A stretch of 64,000 bases of DNA from Lathyrus oleraceus (taxonomy: Eukaryota > Streptophyta > Magnoliopsida > Fabales > Fabaceae), in the NCBI RefSeq assembly GCF_024323335.1, contig NC_066581.1:224410039-224474038 (forward strand), written 5' to 3'. Of the stretch, positions 38,568 through 47,876 are shown piece after piece. The notes under the pieces were generated by a model. That model did no database searches, was not told where the DNA came from, and worked only from the letters and a program-made list of their open reading frames with translations. Position numbers and translations under genes: made by a program. Every line of letters begins with the position of its first letter. Within the stretch, counting starts at the first letter, position 1.

Positions 38568-40172
38568 TTTAAGACCCTAATTTTGACCCTAATATCTCTC
38601 ATGGCATCATGCTATTGCACAAGTACATTGCCTCAAGGATTATAGCATGTTTGGCTCCTTAACCCTAGGGTTGGGACTTGTTTGAGTGATTTGAGATCAC
38701 CAAGCATGCTTGTATTGTATGTTATTGATTTTCTTATTTGATTACTAACCAAAAGCATAAAAATATGTCACTAACTCTTTTTGTTTTGAAGCTCAAGTGA
38801 TCATGTGCTCCACAATGCTCCTAGGAGGCTCCTAAGGCCAATGCAATGGCTAGATGAAGATGAGAAAAAGCATGAGAATGGTCCAAGAAGTTCCTAATCA
38901 TCATATATGTCTCCCAAGTATCTCAATTTTCCAATTTGATCAAGATAACCCAAAGGGCTTCGAGATTGTTTCCCAAGGAAACCCGAATTTCACTGTGCTT
39001 TGACTGTGCCTTGCCCATGAAGCAATCTCAACCTATGATTAAATTTAATCAAGGGAAGTTATTTCATTTATAATTTTATGCATATATGAGCCTATTTTAG
39101 TCCCCTCAACCATTTATTCATCAAGATTGGAAGTTTGACTTTGAAAAGTTGACCAGTCAAGTCATCTAACTAAGCTAAGGTTCAATGAGATATAACTTTT
39201 GATGTCTTTGTCAAATGAAGATGACCCCAAAATAAAAAATGTTTCTAAGAACCATATGAACAACTTTAATGTTCATAAAAAATCCATTTGAATCTTGGAA
39301 GGTCATCATTCATTTAAAAACATTATAGGTCATTTTGGCTGAAACCCTAATTTTGGGTCAACTTGCCAAGGGCATAACTTTCTCAATTTTTATGATTTTG
39401 AGGTGGGACCAAATGAATTGGAAATCTTGAGATGCCTACTTAAAATTTTGTGTTGGACAAAATTTTATAATCCTAAAGGAAATACATGTGCCATTGCAAA
39501 ACATTATAGGTCATCTTTGATCTAATTCATTGAATTTGAAAATGTACCCAACTTCAAATGCCCATAAAGTTGTCATAGAAAATCCAAATGATACAAACTT
39601 TGAGTCTAAATTGATTTTCTTGAAAGTATATACAACTTTTGTGTTGTAGAGGTTTTCATTTGAAGCTTGTATCATGAGGAAAGAGGGGTCTGAACAAGCT
39701 TACTTTTGGTTAATTTTTTTCAAAATGATTTGAACATGTTTTATACTTGAACTTTCCAAGCCAGTTTTGATCGATTTTGCACATGTCAAATGGTTTTTTT
39801 GCCCAACATGACTTTTATTCCTTATTTCAAGAACTTTCCAACCATTACTCACAATAGTCATTTGGATCTACCATTTGGGAGATTCAAATTTTTCTTCATT
39901 TATGTGAATTTTTTATATTTTATGTTAAAACTTGAGATGCAAGCTTTTTCCATTCCATGTGCACGACCACATGCTTTCCATATGAGCTCAGCAAGTCCCT
40001 TCAGTCATTCATGGGCCTCTCACACGTCCACAAAGGCCCATGCATTCAAAATTGCAATTCCCATGCACATGAGCAAAGTGTGATGATCAGATGCATTCAC
40101 CTATAAATAGGGGCTTCCTCTCCTTCATTTCATAACCCTTTGGAGATCCCACATGCTGCTGAACTGAAACCA
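38568..40172 (+). repeat. Ogre 2 5' LTR, first piece
   Basis: 1605 bp from the LTR start to the Athila insertion, ending with the AACCA target duplication (40168-40172). Confidence 0.85.
40101..40110 (+). promoter_or_regulatory. TATA box of the Ogre 2 5' LTR
   Basis: CTATAAATAG, matching the Ogre 1 3' LTR at 30572. Athila inserted 62 bp downstream, just beyond the expected transcription start. Confidence 0.65.
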
Positions 40173-41907
40173 TGATCGCTCGACTTTATGAGTCGAATTG
40201 GGGTACAAACTGCAAGTGCACAGTTCTATCGCGTAGTTTTAAAAGATATCGATCCCACAGGGACTTATGAATCGATATACCGTTATCTAAGGTTACTTCG
40301 TAAAGCTAAGGCAGGTAATACTTTGATTTTTGGGGGAAAAGGCTAAAACTAAACTAAATTCTAGATTAAATATCAATAAAGCGGATATCGGTATGTAATT
40401 CGTCGTAATTAGGGAATCAATTCTTTATTGGTTTCTTGGTTTTAAAGTAAATCTTTTCAGTTGACGCTATTGGTTAAAAGTTTTATCTCAAACTCTCGCT
40501 CTGTTGAATAAACTATGATTTTATATTAACGTAGTTGTCACTTATAGTTAAGTCAAAAACCACTTTTTGAAAACAATAGAATCCGTAGAAACTCTTTTTA
40601 AGAAAACACTAATCGTTTAAACACCCTTATCTCAAACTCTCGCTCTGTTGACTTAGGTTATATAATTAAACTCAAATGCTTAACTCTCGCCCTCACATTC
40701 AATCTTTAAAAATACTTTTTGAAAAAGGTTAGAATTTAATTAACTCTAAAAATTGCTTTCGCCCTGATCTAGAATTAATGTCCAATTTACACTGTCCAGT
40801 CAAAACCTCAAACTCTCGCTCTATTGATTTTAACTTCTTTATGTCTTTTACTTTCGTACAAAAACTTTGTTATTAAACCTGTAAATTGAGACCGTAAAAA
40901 GAGTGATTTTAATTTTAAACTTTAGATAAACCAACTTAGTTTTGATTCCTTCATTCCGCTTACTTTACATACCGATACCTAAATAAATTAGCCAGACATG
41001 CTAAACAGACTTAAATAAATATCATGCATAAACAGACTCATCGCAGGCAAACAATATAAATTAATAGTAAAAACAAGCATATATAAATTCAACAAATAAA
41101 TATAGAACCTGAATAATTAAATAGCAGTCTTGAACACTCCACCATAGACCGGTTGGATTTGTTCTTGAGTTCTTCAATCAGGCAGAAAAATAAAACGAAG
41201 GAATAAAAAAACTCGATTCTAACGTAAGGTTAGATCCGGTAAAAGGTACACAATAGTTTCCGGTGTAGAAACTATTGTGCGAAAAATTAATTAAGAGCTA
41301 GAAAAGAAAATAGAATTGCAAAAGGAAAACAATATAAAAATTTGTCAAAGTAATACTGTAAAAATATGCCTAAGCTGCTGGAAGAAGAAAAAAATGCGAA
41401 AACGGCAAAAATCTGGAAAAAGCGTGGAACCCTGAGCTTTCCAAAAAGCTACTATTTATATGCTACCTCCTGCAACTGCTTCCGCGTCAAAAGTCTTCAA
41501 CGTGCAGAATTGTTGGGCGTGGAAATAGGGCTCAACTCTCTCTCAACGTCTCTGAAGCGTTCCTTGTGCCTCAAATATAGGGGAATGGTGTGACGTCCGT
41601 CACACCATGTGTGACGCTCGTCACACAAGTGCATATAGCGTGACGCTCGTCACAACCTCTGTGACGCTCGTCACAGACACAACACCTGTGCCTTCTTTGG
41701 GCTGGGCTTGGCTTTTGCTATTTGTTTCCAGAAACTTCTTTTTGCACCTCCTTTTCTTCCTTTTTTTACTTTTGCTTCAAATAGATACCTGAGATAAATA
41801 GAAAGGAAATACCGCGTAATATCTGATAAAATGAAATAAATTAAAGTAAATAATAATATAATTTAATTGAATTAAGTCCTAAAATGTGATATAATTTCAT
41901 GTTATCA
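40173..41907 (-). repeat. 3' LTR of the Athila element
   Basis: TGATCGCTCG to GTTATCA in plus orientation, 1735 bp. Differences from the other LTR that I see: gtatg/gtctg near 40400, gttg/gctg near 40530, ctttcg/ctctcg near 40757 and agac/aggc at about 41678. A ctcaaactctcgctctgttg motif occurs at 40487, 40631 and 40807. The ORFs at 41366-41593 and 41607-41792 are repeated in the other LTR only because the LTR is duplicated. Confidence 0.95.
41587..41676 (-). promoter_or_regulatory. Array of four TGACG palindromes in U3
   Basis: Four inverted repeats of the form GTGACG-2 nt-CGTCAC at 41587-41606, 41608-41627, 41640-41653 and 41659-41676. Their centres are spaced 21, 29 and 21 bp. TGACG is the core of plant TGA/bZIP (as-1-type) sites. 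In sense orientation they lie about 125 bp upstream of a TATA box (plus 41453-41461). Confidence 0.7.
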
Positions 41908-41947
41908 AACTCCCCCATACTTAGATCTTTGCTTGTCCTCAAGCAAA
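41908..41947 (-). other. Athila polypurine tract and adjoining hairpin
   Basis: On the minus strand, GTATGGGGGAGTT (41908-41920) precedes the 3' LTR. Just upstream in sense is a perfect 8-bp stem: plus 41928-41935 TTTGCTTG pairs with 41940-41947 CAAGCAAA, loop AGGA in sense. Confidence 0.7.
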
Positions 41948-43006
41948 ATACGGTATAGAACTTAAAAATTTTAGCCAGATGAAATTTCAAAACACACATC
42001 AATTCGTACTAGGTTGCATGTAAACTTTGTTTAGAAGTGACTTGAGTTTAATCTTGACATCGACAACCACCGTCACAACCTCAGATAACCTCACCTCATG
42101 CAAACCAGTTCAAGTAATGCCATTATAGTTGTCCTAGTTCCTTTACTCTTATTTCACCCGTTTTCATTCTAGCGAAATCACATTAAGCCCTTTATCTTTT
42201 CGCGCACATAGTGGAGTAACCGGTTAGTGATTCTGATCCCCTTTCAGCTGGAAGTTCTGGTACATAAGTCGGATAACTTCGTTATTCAGTCCATTGCAAA
42301 TTACGGGGGATCGGACCGTAGTCCGTCCTACCAAGTTCAGTACCAGATACCTACTGAACCAACTCATAATGGATCTCTCGTATTATGCTTTTGTATGATC
42401 TGCAACCTTTAGATTAAATGATCTGGTAAGGATCACCTAACTTAATTAGCGCATTTCCTGATATATATATATATTTTTTTATGTTACTTTGGGAATCATT
42501 CACTTATATTCATCGGCTCTCCACGTAGTTTGCTATTCAGATGGTGCTGACTTCTCGTATAAACTACTTGGGGCTACTATAAGGTTAAAAGTCCATGGAC
42601 TTGGTATAATAGGTGCTTATCCTGATCTAACGTGTTGAGGTTCTCAGAGCGTTGTTATGGTAATGATTTTGTTTTTTATTTCACTCAAGTTTTATAAAAT
42701 AAGCAACCTTTATACTTATTGAGTGTGTTAAATTTTTGTTATGGCTCATGAAAATTTGAGGGGAAAATAGATAATAGAAAGTTTTTCATGCTAGGGACTT
42801 AACTTAAAATAAATCTATATTATGATAATATATTATTTTATTTTATTTTTATAAGGGAAATAACAATGAAAAGAAAAGTACATACTTGAAAAGGGAAAAA
42901 AGAGGATAGAAAGAACATGGTTTTCCCCCCCATACTTAAATTAAACATTGTCCCCAATGTTTTAAGGAAACGAAATGAAATATGAAAGAGAAAGGAAAAA
43001 GGAAAG
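41948..43006 (-). other. 3' non-coding region of the Athila element with a second PPT-hairpin module
   Basis: No gene seen. At 42925-42934 a second run reads GTATGGGGGG in sense. A perfect 8-bp hairpin lies next to it (plus AAACATTG 42943-42950 with CAATGTTT 42955-42962, sense loop GGGA). The rest is AT-rich. Confidence 0.6.
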
Positions 43007-44308
43007 TTAAGGTTGCCTTCCGCCTCTTGTTCTTGGGCCTGGTGATCGCTGACGTAAGTCTAAGTTGTCGAACCTGCTAAACAACTCAGTGAACCGCTGA
43101 TTGGTTATGGTATTCCTCTCTTCCTGCTGTTGTTGCATTTGACGCATCATTTGCATCATCTCGACATTCTGTGCTTGCATACCATCAATAGCATCCATGA
43201 TGTCGTCGTTGGTTGCAGGCCTTCTTCGTCGACGACGTCGGGAGGATGGGCCAGCTGCAGTATCGGAAGGGTTGAGCGGAACTGATTGCTGTGCAGGAGC
43301 GTTATCACCTTGCTCCATTTCTTCGAACTCGTCTGCAGACGGGTTTGTATGCGAAGGCTCGGTAGCTTCGGGAGCATTCAGATCATAGAGGTGGCAGTTG
43401 GGATTGGTGACATCTGTTAGGGAAATGTTGGGGAGAACAACGCTTGGGACGGCCTGGTTATTCACCATAAGGTAATATTTTCCGCCTATTCGGTTCTTTA
43501 TTAGGCGGCTGGACCGACAGTAGCCTATATCCATAAATAGGGGAGGTAAAGATTCTAAAGTTTGGAGTCGGTCTCCTAGGTTAAAGCCAAGTGCTATGGT
43601 GGTGATTAATCCACCAATTATAAAAGGTTGCCGGCCTCTAGCACATAAGGTGCGGATATGATGAAATAGAAAGGAGGCGGCGTTTACCTTAGTATCCGGT
43701 TCGAAGACGCAATGGAGGAAGAATAACTCCTTTGAGTTGACCTTGTTGTTGTTCGGTCTTCCAAAAACGGTGTTTTGCAAGATGCGGATAAAGTACCGGA
43801 TAGTTGGGTTATGTATGTGGGAAAGAAGGAGCTCTTCCCAGTTGTTGGCATCTATACCGGATATTCGCTTGAAAAGATCGAAAACGGCAACTGTGTTCCA
43901 GTTTGAGTTTGGAGGTATTCTGGGGTGTACCTGACCTTCTATGGGAAATTGTAGCATGGTACTCAATTGGTTTTGGGTTAAGGAGTACTCGGTGTTGAAC
44001 ATACGGAAGGTTGCGGTACCGGTTAAAAATTCGTCTTCACCGGCGGGAGTGGTGTATTCGTATGAACTTAAGAATTCTAAGGTTAGGGAGGGGTAGGTGG
44101 GTTGATTATGAGTGCAAAGGAAGGTTAAGTCGGCAAGGCAGAGCATCCACTCGATACCTTGGAGTAATCCTAATTGTTGTAAACAAGTTAAATCGGGATA
44201 CCTGGTGGAGACGACGCCTCGCTGTTGGAAACGCTCGAATTGCTCCCTTTGATAATTTTCATCTTCGGATCGGAAGATGATATTTCCGAAATTCTGGTTT
44301 TCCGCCAT
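43007..44308 (-). CDS. ORF B: Athila ORF-1-like protein in the env position
   Basis: 433 codons, intact. The start ATG at 44308 has A at -3 and G at +4. The body resembles the ATHILA ORF-1 family: RYPDLTCLQQLG, SLTLEFLSS, FRMFNTEYSL, HNPTIRYFIRILQNTVFG, ELFFLHCVF, GGLITTIAL. The C-terminus has acidic and Pro/Ser stretches, a run of eight Arg (near residue 357), a Met/Gln-rich coiled coil and an RGG-like end. I see no signal peptide or membrane segment, so it is not a classical envelope. It is related to ORF A upstream. A TATA box and TGACG palindromes lie 95-330 bp before it, suggesting its own promoter. Function unknown. Confidence 0.85.
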   Translation of the reverse strand: MAENQNFGNIIFRSEDENYQREQFERFQQRGVVSTRYPDLTCLQQLGLLQGIEWMLCLADLTFLCTHNQPTYPSLTLEFLSSYEYTTPAGEDEFLTGTATFRMFNTEYSLTQNQLSTMLQFPIEGQVHPRIPPNSNWNTVAVFDLFKRISGIDANNWEELLLSHIHNPTIRYFIRILQNTVFGRPNNNKVNSKELFFLHCVFEPDTKVNAASFLFHHIRTLCARGRQPFIIGGLITTIALGFNLGDRLQTLESLPPLFMDIGYCRSSRLIKNRIGGKYYLMVNNQAVPSVVLPNISLTDVTNPNCHLYDLNAPEATEPSHTNPSADEFEEMEQGDNAPAQQSVPLNPSDTAAGPSSRRRRRRRPATNDDIMDAIDGMQAQNVEMMQMMRQMQQQQEERNTITNQRFTELFSRFDNLDLRQRSPGPRTRGGRQP

Positions 44309-44403
44309 AGTGATGAATGAATTTGAAGGAGTAATTTGGAAAGAAAAGAAATGTATTTGATATTAGAGAATGGTTTGTGGTGAATGAAGGGAGGTTTGGT
44401 GGG

Positions 44404-44412
44404 TATTTATAG
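44404..44412 (-). promoter_or_regulatory. TATA box upstream of ORF B
   Basis: On the minus strand CTATAAATA, followed by CCC. It lies 95 bp before the ORF B ATG, leaving room for a CT-rich 5' UTR of about 70 nt. Confidence 0.6.
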
Positions 44413-44501
44413 GAAAGAAATTTGGAAATTGGAAAGGAGGTGGTTGAAAAGTAAATAAATGTGGGTAAATGTGAATAAATGAGGAAGATAAAAAGTTGAA
44501 G

Positions 44502-44636
44502 GGTGTAACGTTCGTCTCCAACGGCACTGTAACGTTCACCTAGTCTGGAGGGTGTTACGCTCATTACAGATGCATGACGGGCGTCACAAGTACTTGGCGT
44601 GCCGTTCGTCATAGATTGTGTGACGCTCGTCACACA
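44502..44636 (-). promoter_or_regulatory. Degenerate TGACG-palindrome array upstream of ORF B
   Basis: About six copies of the GTGACGCTCGTCAC motif. The one at 44617-44636 is a perfect TGTGTGACG-CT-CGTCACACA. The others are decayed (for example gttacgctcattac at about 44554, catgacgggcgtcac at about 44572 and gccgttcgtc at about 44601). The perfect copy matches the second LTR copy over all 20 positions. Confidence 0.65.
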
Positions 44637-44992
44637 GTCTTTTTGGCAAGGCTTCAGCTAGCGTTCTTCATAGTTACTTTGGTAATATATTTATTTTTAT
44701 TATTTTGTTTTGCTTTTGATTATTTTATTTTGCTAATTAATTTCTCTTGTATGCTATTCTACTTTGCATAGTAGTGCATAAATATATTTTTCTTTAATAA
44801 GTCATGTAGGCAGCAAAAGTAGAGAGCAGATATTACATAATAAAATGAATAAATAGCTTCAATAAAATAATCATAATGTAACAAGGAGAAAAACAAAAAG
44901 TGCGAAAGAGAAACAAATACGAATATAATTTGAAATAACATTAAATAATTAATCTAGCTTAAGACTAAATAACTAAGAAAAATAAATAAATT
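44637..44992 (-). other. AT-rich spacer between ORF A and the ORF B promoter array
   Basis: No coding sequence recognised; strongly AT-rich. Confidence 0.6.
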
Positions 44993-46291
44993 CTATCCAT
45001 CTGCACGATCTCTGGCCGGAGGAGCAAAGGAGTTAACACGGTATAGCAACTCGTGAAACTGGTTTGTCATACTGTTCATGTATCCCAGAAATTCGTGCCT
45101 CAAGCTAGTGAATTCTTCTCTGAGGGCATCTTGTTCTGACATCAAAGCTTCCATGGCAGTGTTATAATCAGTTCCGGGCATATGATGTCTAAGGTCGGGT
45201 ATTGCCGATTCTTCGGTCTGAGCAGGTTGAGGAGGAGGATCAATATCATAATATCCAGATGGTGTCTGAGGATCTGAGTCAGCATAAGGAATCTGGTCAT
45301 CATAAGTCTCATAGTCATCACAAATCTCATAGTCCTGGGTGGATTCAGTGGATCTAGCAGGAGAGGGGGTTTCGTTCAGATTGTAGAGCCAGTTGTTGCG
45401 GTTGTGAACACTAGTCCTAGGATCGGGTATGGTGAATAGGCAAAGAACTTGGTTATCAATAATAAGCTCAAACTCATCGGACCCTAGGTTTGCTATAAAC
45501 AAAGTGTTGAAGAGGAAGGGTATACTCATAGTAGTAATGCCACAAAAAGGGCTTAAGTCAAGTATAGGCTGACGTAATCCAATAGCATTACCTATCATAG
45601 TTATCAAACCGCCTATTCGGATTGGTGCTCGCTCATCTTGGATAAGGTGGTCCAAATTTGCTAACATAAAAGTGGCACCGTTTACTGGACGGTTCTGAGA
45701 AGCACAAAATATGATGAAGAGTTCATCACGTGAAACTGTGGTACTGTTTGGCTTCTTCCCAAATAAGGTGTGGGTCAGGATCTTATGGAAATAACGGAAG
45801 GCCGGGTTATGTATGTTTCCAGAGAGAAACTCATGTTCCTCGGGATCGTCATTTCCAGTCAAGTTACCCCAAAAGTGTTCAAGTTCTCTATATTCAAAAA
45901 GTTCCTCTTGGCTCACTGTGAATGTGTCAAAGGATGTAGGGAAGCCTAAAAGGTTGGTAAAATCTTGAATATTAAATTGGTACTCCATGTTAAACATTCT
46001 GAACTGTATAAAACCTCTGCTTATTCCTTTTCCATGGCTGGGTAGATAGATCAGAGAACTAAGGAATTCTAGAGTCAGTCTCCGGTAAGTGACAAATTGT
46101 CTACGGATAGGAGCGGTTTCCCACCCTATCTGATTCAGCAAATACAGGACACTTTGTCTTAGTCCAAGGGCAGTCATTGCCCAGTCATCAGCATACAGGC
46201 TAGGTAGCATCTCTCTCCTGGCTAGTTCTTCAAACTTTTGTTTCTGAGCTTTTCCTCTGAATTTGATACCGATACGATCAATATGTCCCAT
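44993..46291 (-). CDS. ORF A: Athila ORF-1-like protein in the env position
   Basis: 432 codons from the ATG at 46291 (MGHIDRIGIKFRGK). An upstream TTG start would lie in the polypyrimidine tract of a predicted splice acceptor, so I reject it. Shared blocks with ORF B: RRLTLEFLSS, FRMFNMEY, HNPAFRYFHKILTHTLFG, DELFIIFCA, RIGGLIT, WLYNLNE. The C-terminus is acidic, rich in D, Y and P, and ends in an amphipathic, Met-rich helix. No membrane segment or signal peptide is evident. It lies 248 bp after integrase and is probably translated from a spliced RNA. Intact, function unknown. Confidence 0.85.
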   Translation of the reverse strand: MGHIDRIGIKFRGKAQKQKFEELARREMLPSLYADDWAMTALGLRQSVLYLLNQIGWETAPIRRQFVTYRRLTLEFLSSLIYLPSHGKGISRGFIQFRMFNMEYQFNIQDFTNLLGFPTSFDTFTVSQEELFEYRELEHFWGNLTGNDDPEEHEFLSGNIHNPAFRYFHKILTHTLFGKKPNSTTVSRDELFIIFCASQNRPVNGATFMLANLDHLIQDERAPIRIGGLITMIGNAIGLRQPILDLSPFCGITTMSIPFLFNTLFIANLGSDEFELIIDNQVLCLFTIPDPRTSVHNRNNWLYNLNETPSPARSTESTQDYEICDDYETYDDQIPYADSDPQTPSGYYDIDPPPQPAQTEESAIPDLRHHMPGTDYNTAMEALMSEQDALREEFTSLRHEFLGYMNSMTNQFHELLYRVNSFAPPARDRADG

Positions 46292-46305
46292 CAGGTTAGT
46301 GTTAG

Positions 46306-46325
46306 CTAGAGAAAAGAAAAACAAG
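46306..46325 (-). other. Predicted 3' splice site before ORF A
   Basis: In sense a pyrimidine run ttgtttttcttttctctag ends at AG (46306), followed by ctaac and, 15 nt on, the ORF A ATG. A CTGAC branch-point-like string lies about 30 nt upstream. Spliced env-type transcripts are known for some plant gypsy elements; the donor is not identified. Confidence 0.5.
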
Positions 46326-46481
46326 AGTTTTAGTCAGGATTTGGCCAAATGCCGAAAGAAGAGAAAAGTTTTTAATAAATTAAAATAAATTAAGAATGAA
46401 TACTAGACAGAAATTAAAAGAATAATTAAGGAAGAAATAAAATAATAATAATAGTAGAATAAGGAAATAATAAAATAATTT

Positions 46482-46529
46482 GTGGGTTGTCTCCCACTAA
46501 GCGCTTTGTTTAATGTCGCAAGCTCGACA
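46482..46529 (-). other. Two consecutive hairpins after integrase
   Basis: GTGGG (46482-46486) pairs with CCCAC (46493-46497) around 6 nt. TGTCG (46514-46518) pairs with CGACA (46525-46529) around 6 nt. They flank an AGCGCT palindrome. They sit within 60 bp after the integrase stop. Confidence 0.55.
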
Positions 46530-46538
46530 TAAAAACAA

Positions 46539-47876
46539 TCAATTACAATCTATAATTTCTGGAGGCATTTCGTCTAAGTGCAAGACTTGCGAATCTTCAT
46601 TATTTTCTGCATAGTGATAATGTTTTAGACGTTGCCCGTTTACGGTAAATGGTTCCATATATTTGCCTTTAATTTCTACTGCTCCACTGGGAAAAACATT
46701 GGTGATTTGAAAAGGACCTGACCATCTAGATCGTAGTTTTCCCGGAAATAACTTTAGTCTAGAGTTAAATAAAAGGACTATATCGCCTTGTTTGAAGATT
46801 TTCCTTGATATGCGCTTGTCATGCCATTGTTTTGTTCTTTCTTTGTAAATTCTGGCATTTTCGTAAGCGTCTCTTCTGAGTTCCTCTAATTCGCTTCTAT
46901 CAAGGATTCTCTTTTCACCGGCGGCTTTATAGTTTAAATTTAGATTTTTAATAGCCCAATAGGCTTTATGTTCTAATTCTACCGGGAGGTGACAGGATTT
47001 TCCATAAATTAGCTTAAATGGGGTTGTCCCTATGGGTGTTTTGTAAGCAGTTCGGTACGCCCATAAAGCTTCTGGTAATTTCAATGACCAGTCTTTCCTT
47101 GAAGTGGCGACTGTTTTTTCTAGTATCTGTTTGATTTCTCTGTTAGATACTTCCACTTGCCCACTGGTTTGAGGGTGGTAAGGTGTCGCTACTCTATGTC
47201 TTACGCCATACTTTAGCAGTAGTTTTTCGAGTACTTTGGATATGAAATGCGATCCACCATCACTGACAACTATTCTTGGGACACCAAACCTTGGAAATAT
47301 TATATTCTTAAAGAGTCTAGTTACTACTCGTGTGTCGTTTGTTGGGGAAGCTATAGCTTCAATCCATTTTGATACGTAGTCAACTGCCACGAGTATGTAT
47401 TTGTTGCCGAAAGTGGATGGAAAAGGTCCCATGAAGTCTATTCCCCACACGTCGAAAATATCGACTTCCAAAACGCCCTTTTGTGGCATCTCGTCACGTC
47501 TAGATATGTTTCCTGTGCGTTGACATCTGTCACATTTCTTTATAGTTGCATGTACATCCTTCCATATACTTGGCCAATAAAAACCGGCTTGTAGGATTTT
47601 AGAGCAGGTCTTGGATGTACTTGCGTGTCCACCATAAGGAGCGGAGTGACAGTGTTGGATTATACTTTCTACCTCTTCTTCGGGTATACACCGACGGAAA
47701 ATACCATCGGGACCTCTTTTAAAAAGTAAGGGGTCATCCCAGTAATAATGTTTTATATCATAGAAGAATCGTTTCTTCTGTTGGTACGATAAGGTAGATG
47801 GAACTATTCCGGCAGCTAAATAATTGACGAGGTCAGCGTACCACGGTGTAACAGATATTGCTAAGGTAGTTTCTAC
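46539..47876 (-). CDS. Athila integrase
   Basis: Open from the codon after a TAG at 47877-47879 to the stop at 46539; it would be cut from the pol polyprotein. An HHCC zinc region ([10 protein letters not shown] ... CDRCQ, about 47650-47520) precedes the catalytic core. The core has D (plus 47436-47438, WGIDFMG), D (47259-47261, VSDGGS) and E (47151-47153, [11 protein letters not shown]), with 35 residues between the last two. The C-terminal domain contains [18 protein letters not shown] and EIKGKY ... [12 protein letters not shown]. It inserts cDNA into chromosomes. All catalytic residues are present; it is separated from RT only by one nonsense codon. Confidence 0.9.
   Translation of the reverse strand, partial: VETTLAISVTPWYADLVNYLAAGIVPSTLSYQQKKRFFYDIKHYYWDDPLLFKRGPDGIFRRCIPEEEVESIIQHCHSAPYGGHASTSKTCSKILQAGFYWPSIWKDVHATIKKCDRCQRTGNISRRDEMPQKGVLEVDIFDVWGIDFMGPFPSTFGNKYILVAVDYVSKWIEAIASPTNDTRVVTRLFKNIIFPRFGVPRIVVSDGGSHFISKVLEKLLLKYGVRHRVATPYHPQTSGQVEVSNREIKQILEKTVATSRKDWSLKLPEALWAYRTAYKTPIGTTPFKLIYGKSCHLPVELEHKAYWAIKNLNLNYKAAGEKRILDRSELEELRRDAYENARIYKERTKQWHDKRISRKIFKQGDIVLLFNSRLKLFPGKLRSRWSGPFQITNVFPSGAVEIKGKYMEPFTVNGQRLKHYHYAENNEDSQVLHLDEMPPEIIDCN

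Noticed and set aside
41366..41792. Two small ORFs conserved as near-identical proteins at 53213-53639
   Set aside because: The conservation is explained by LTR duplication in a young element; there is no independent support for coding.
43007..46291. Calling ORF A and ORF B retroviral envelope proteins
   Set aside because: Neither has a signal peptide, membrane anchor, cleavage site or fusion-peptide-like segment; only their position fits.
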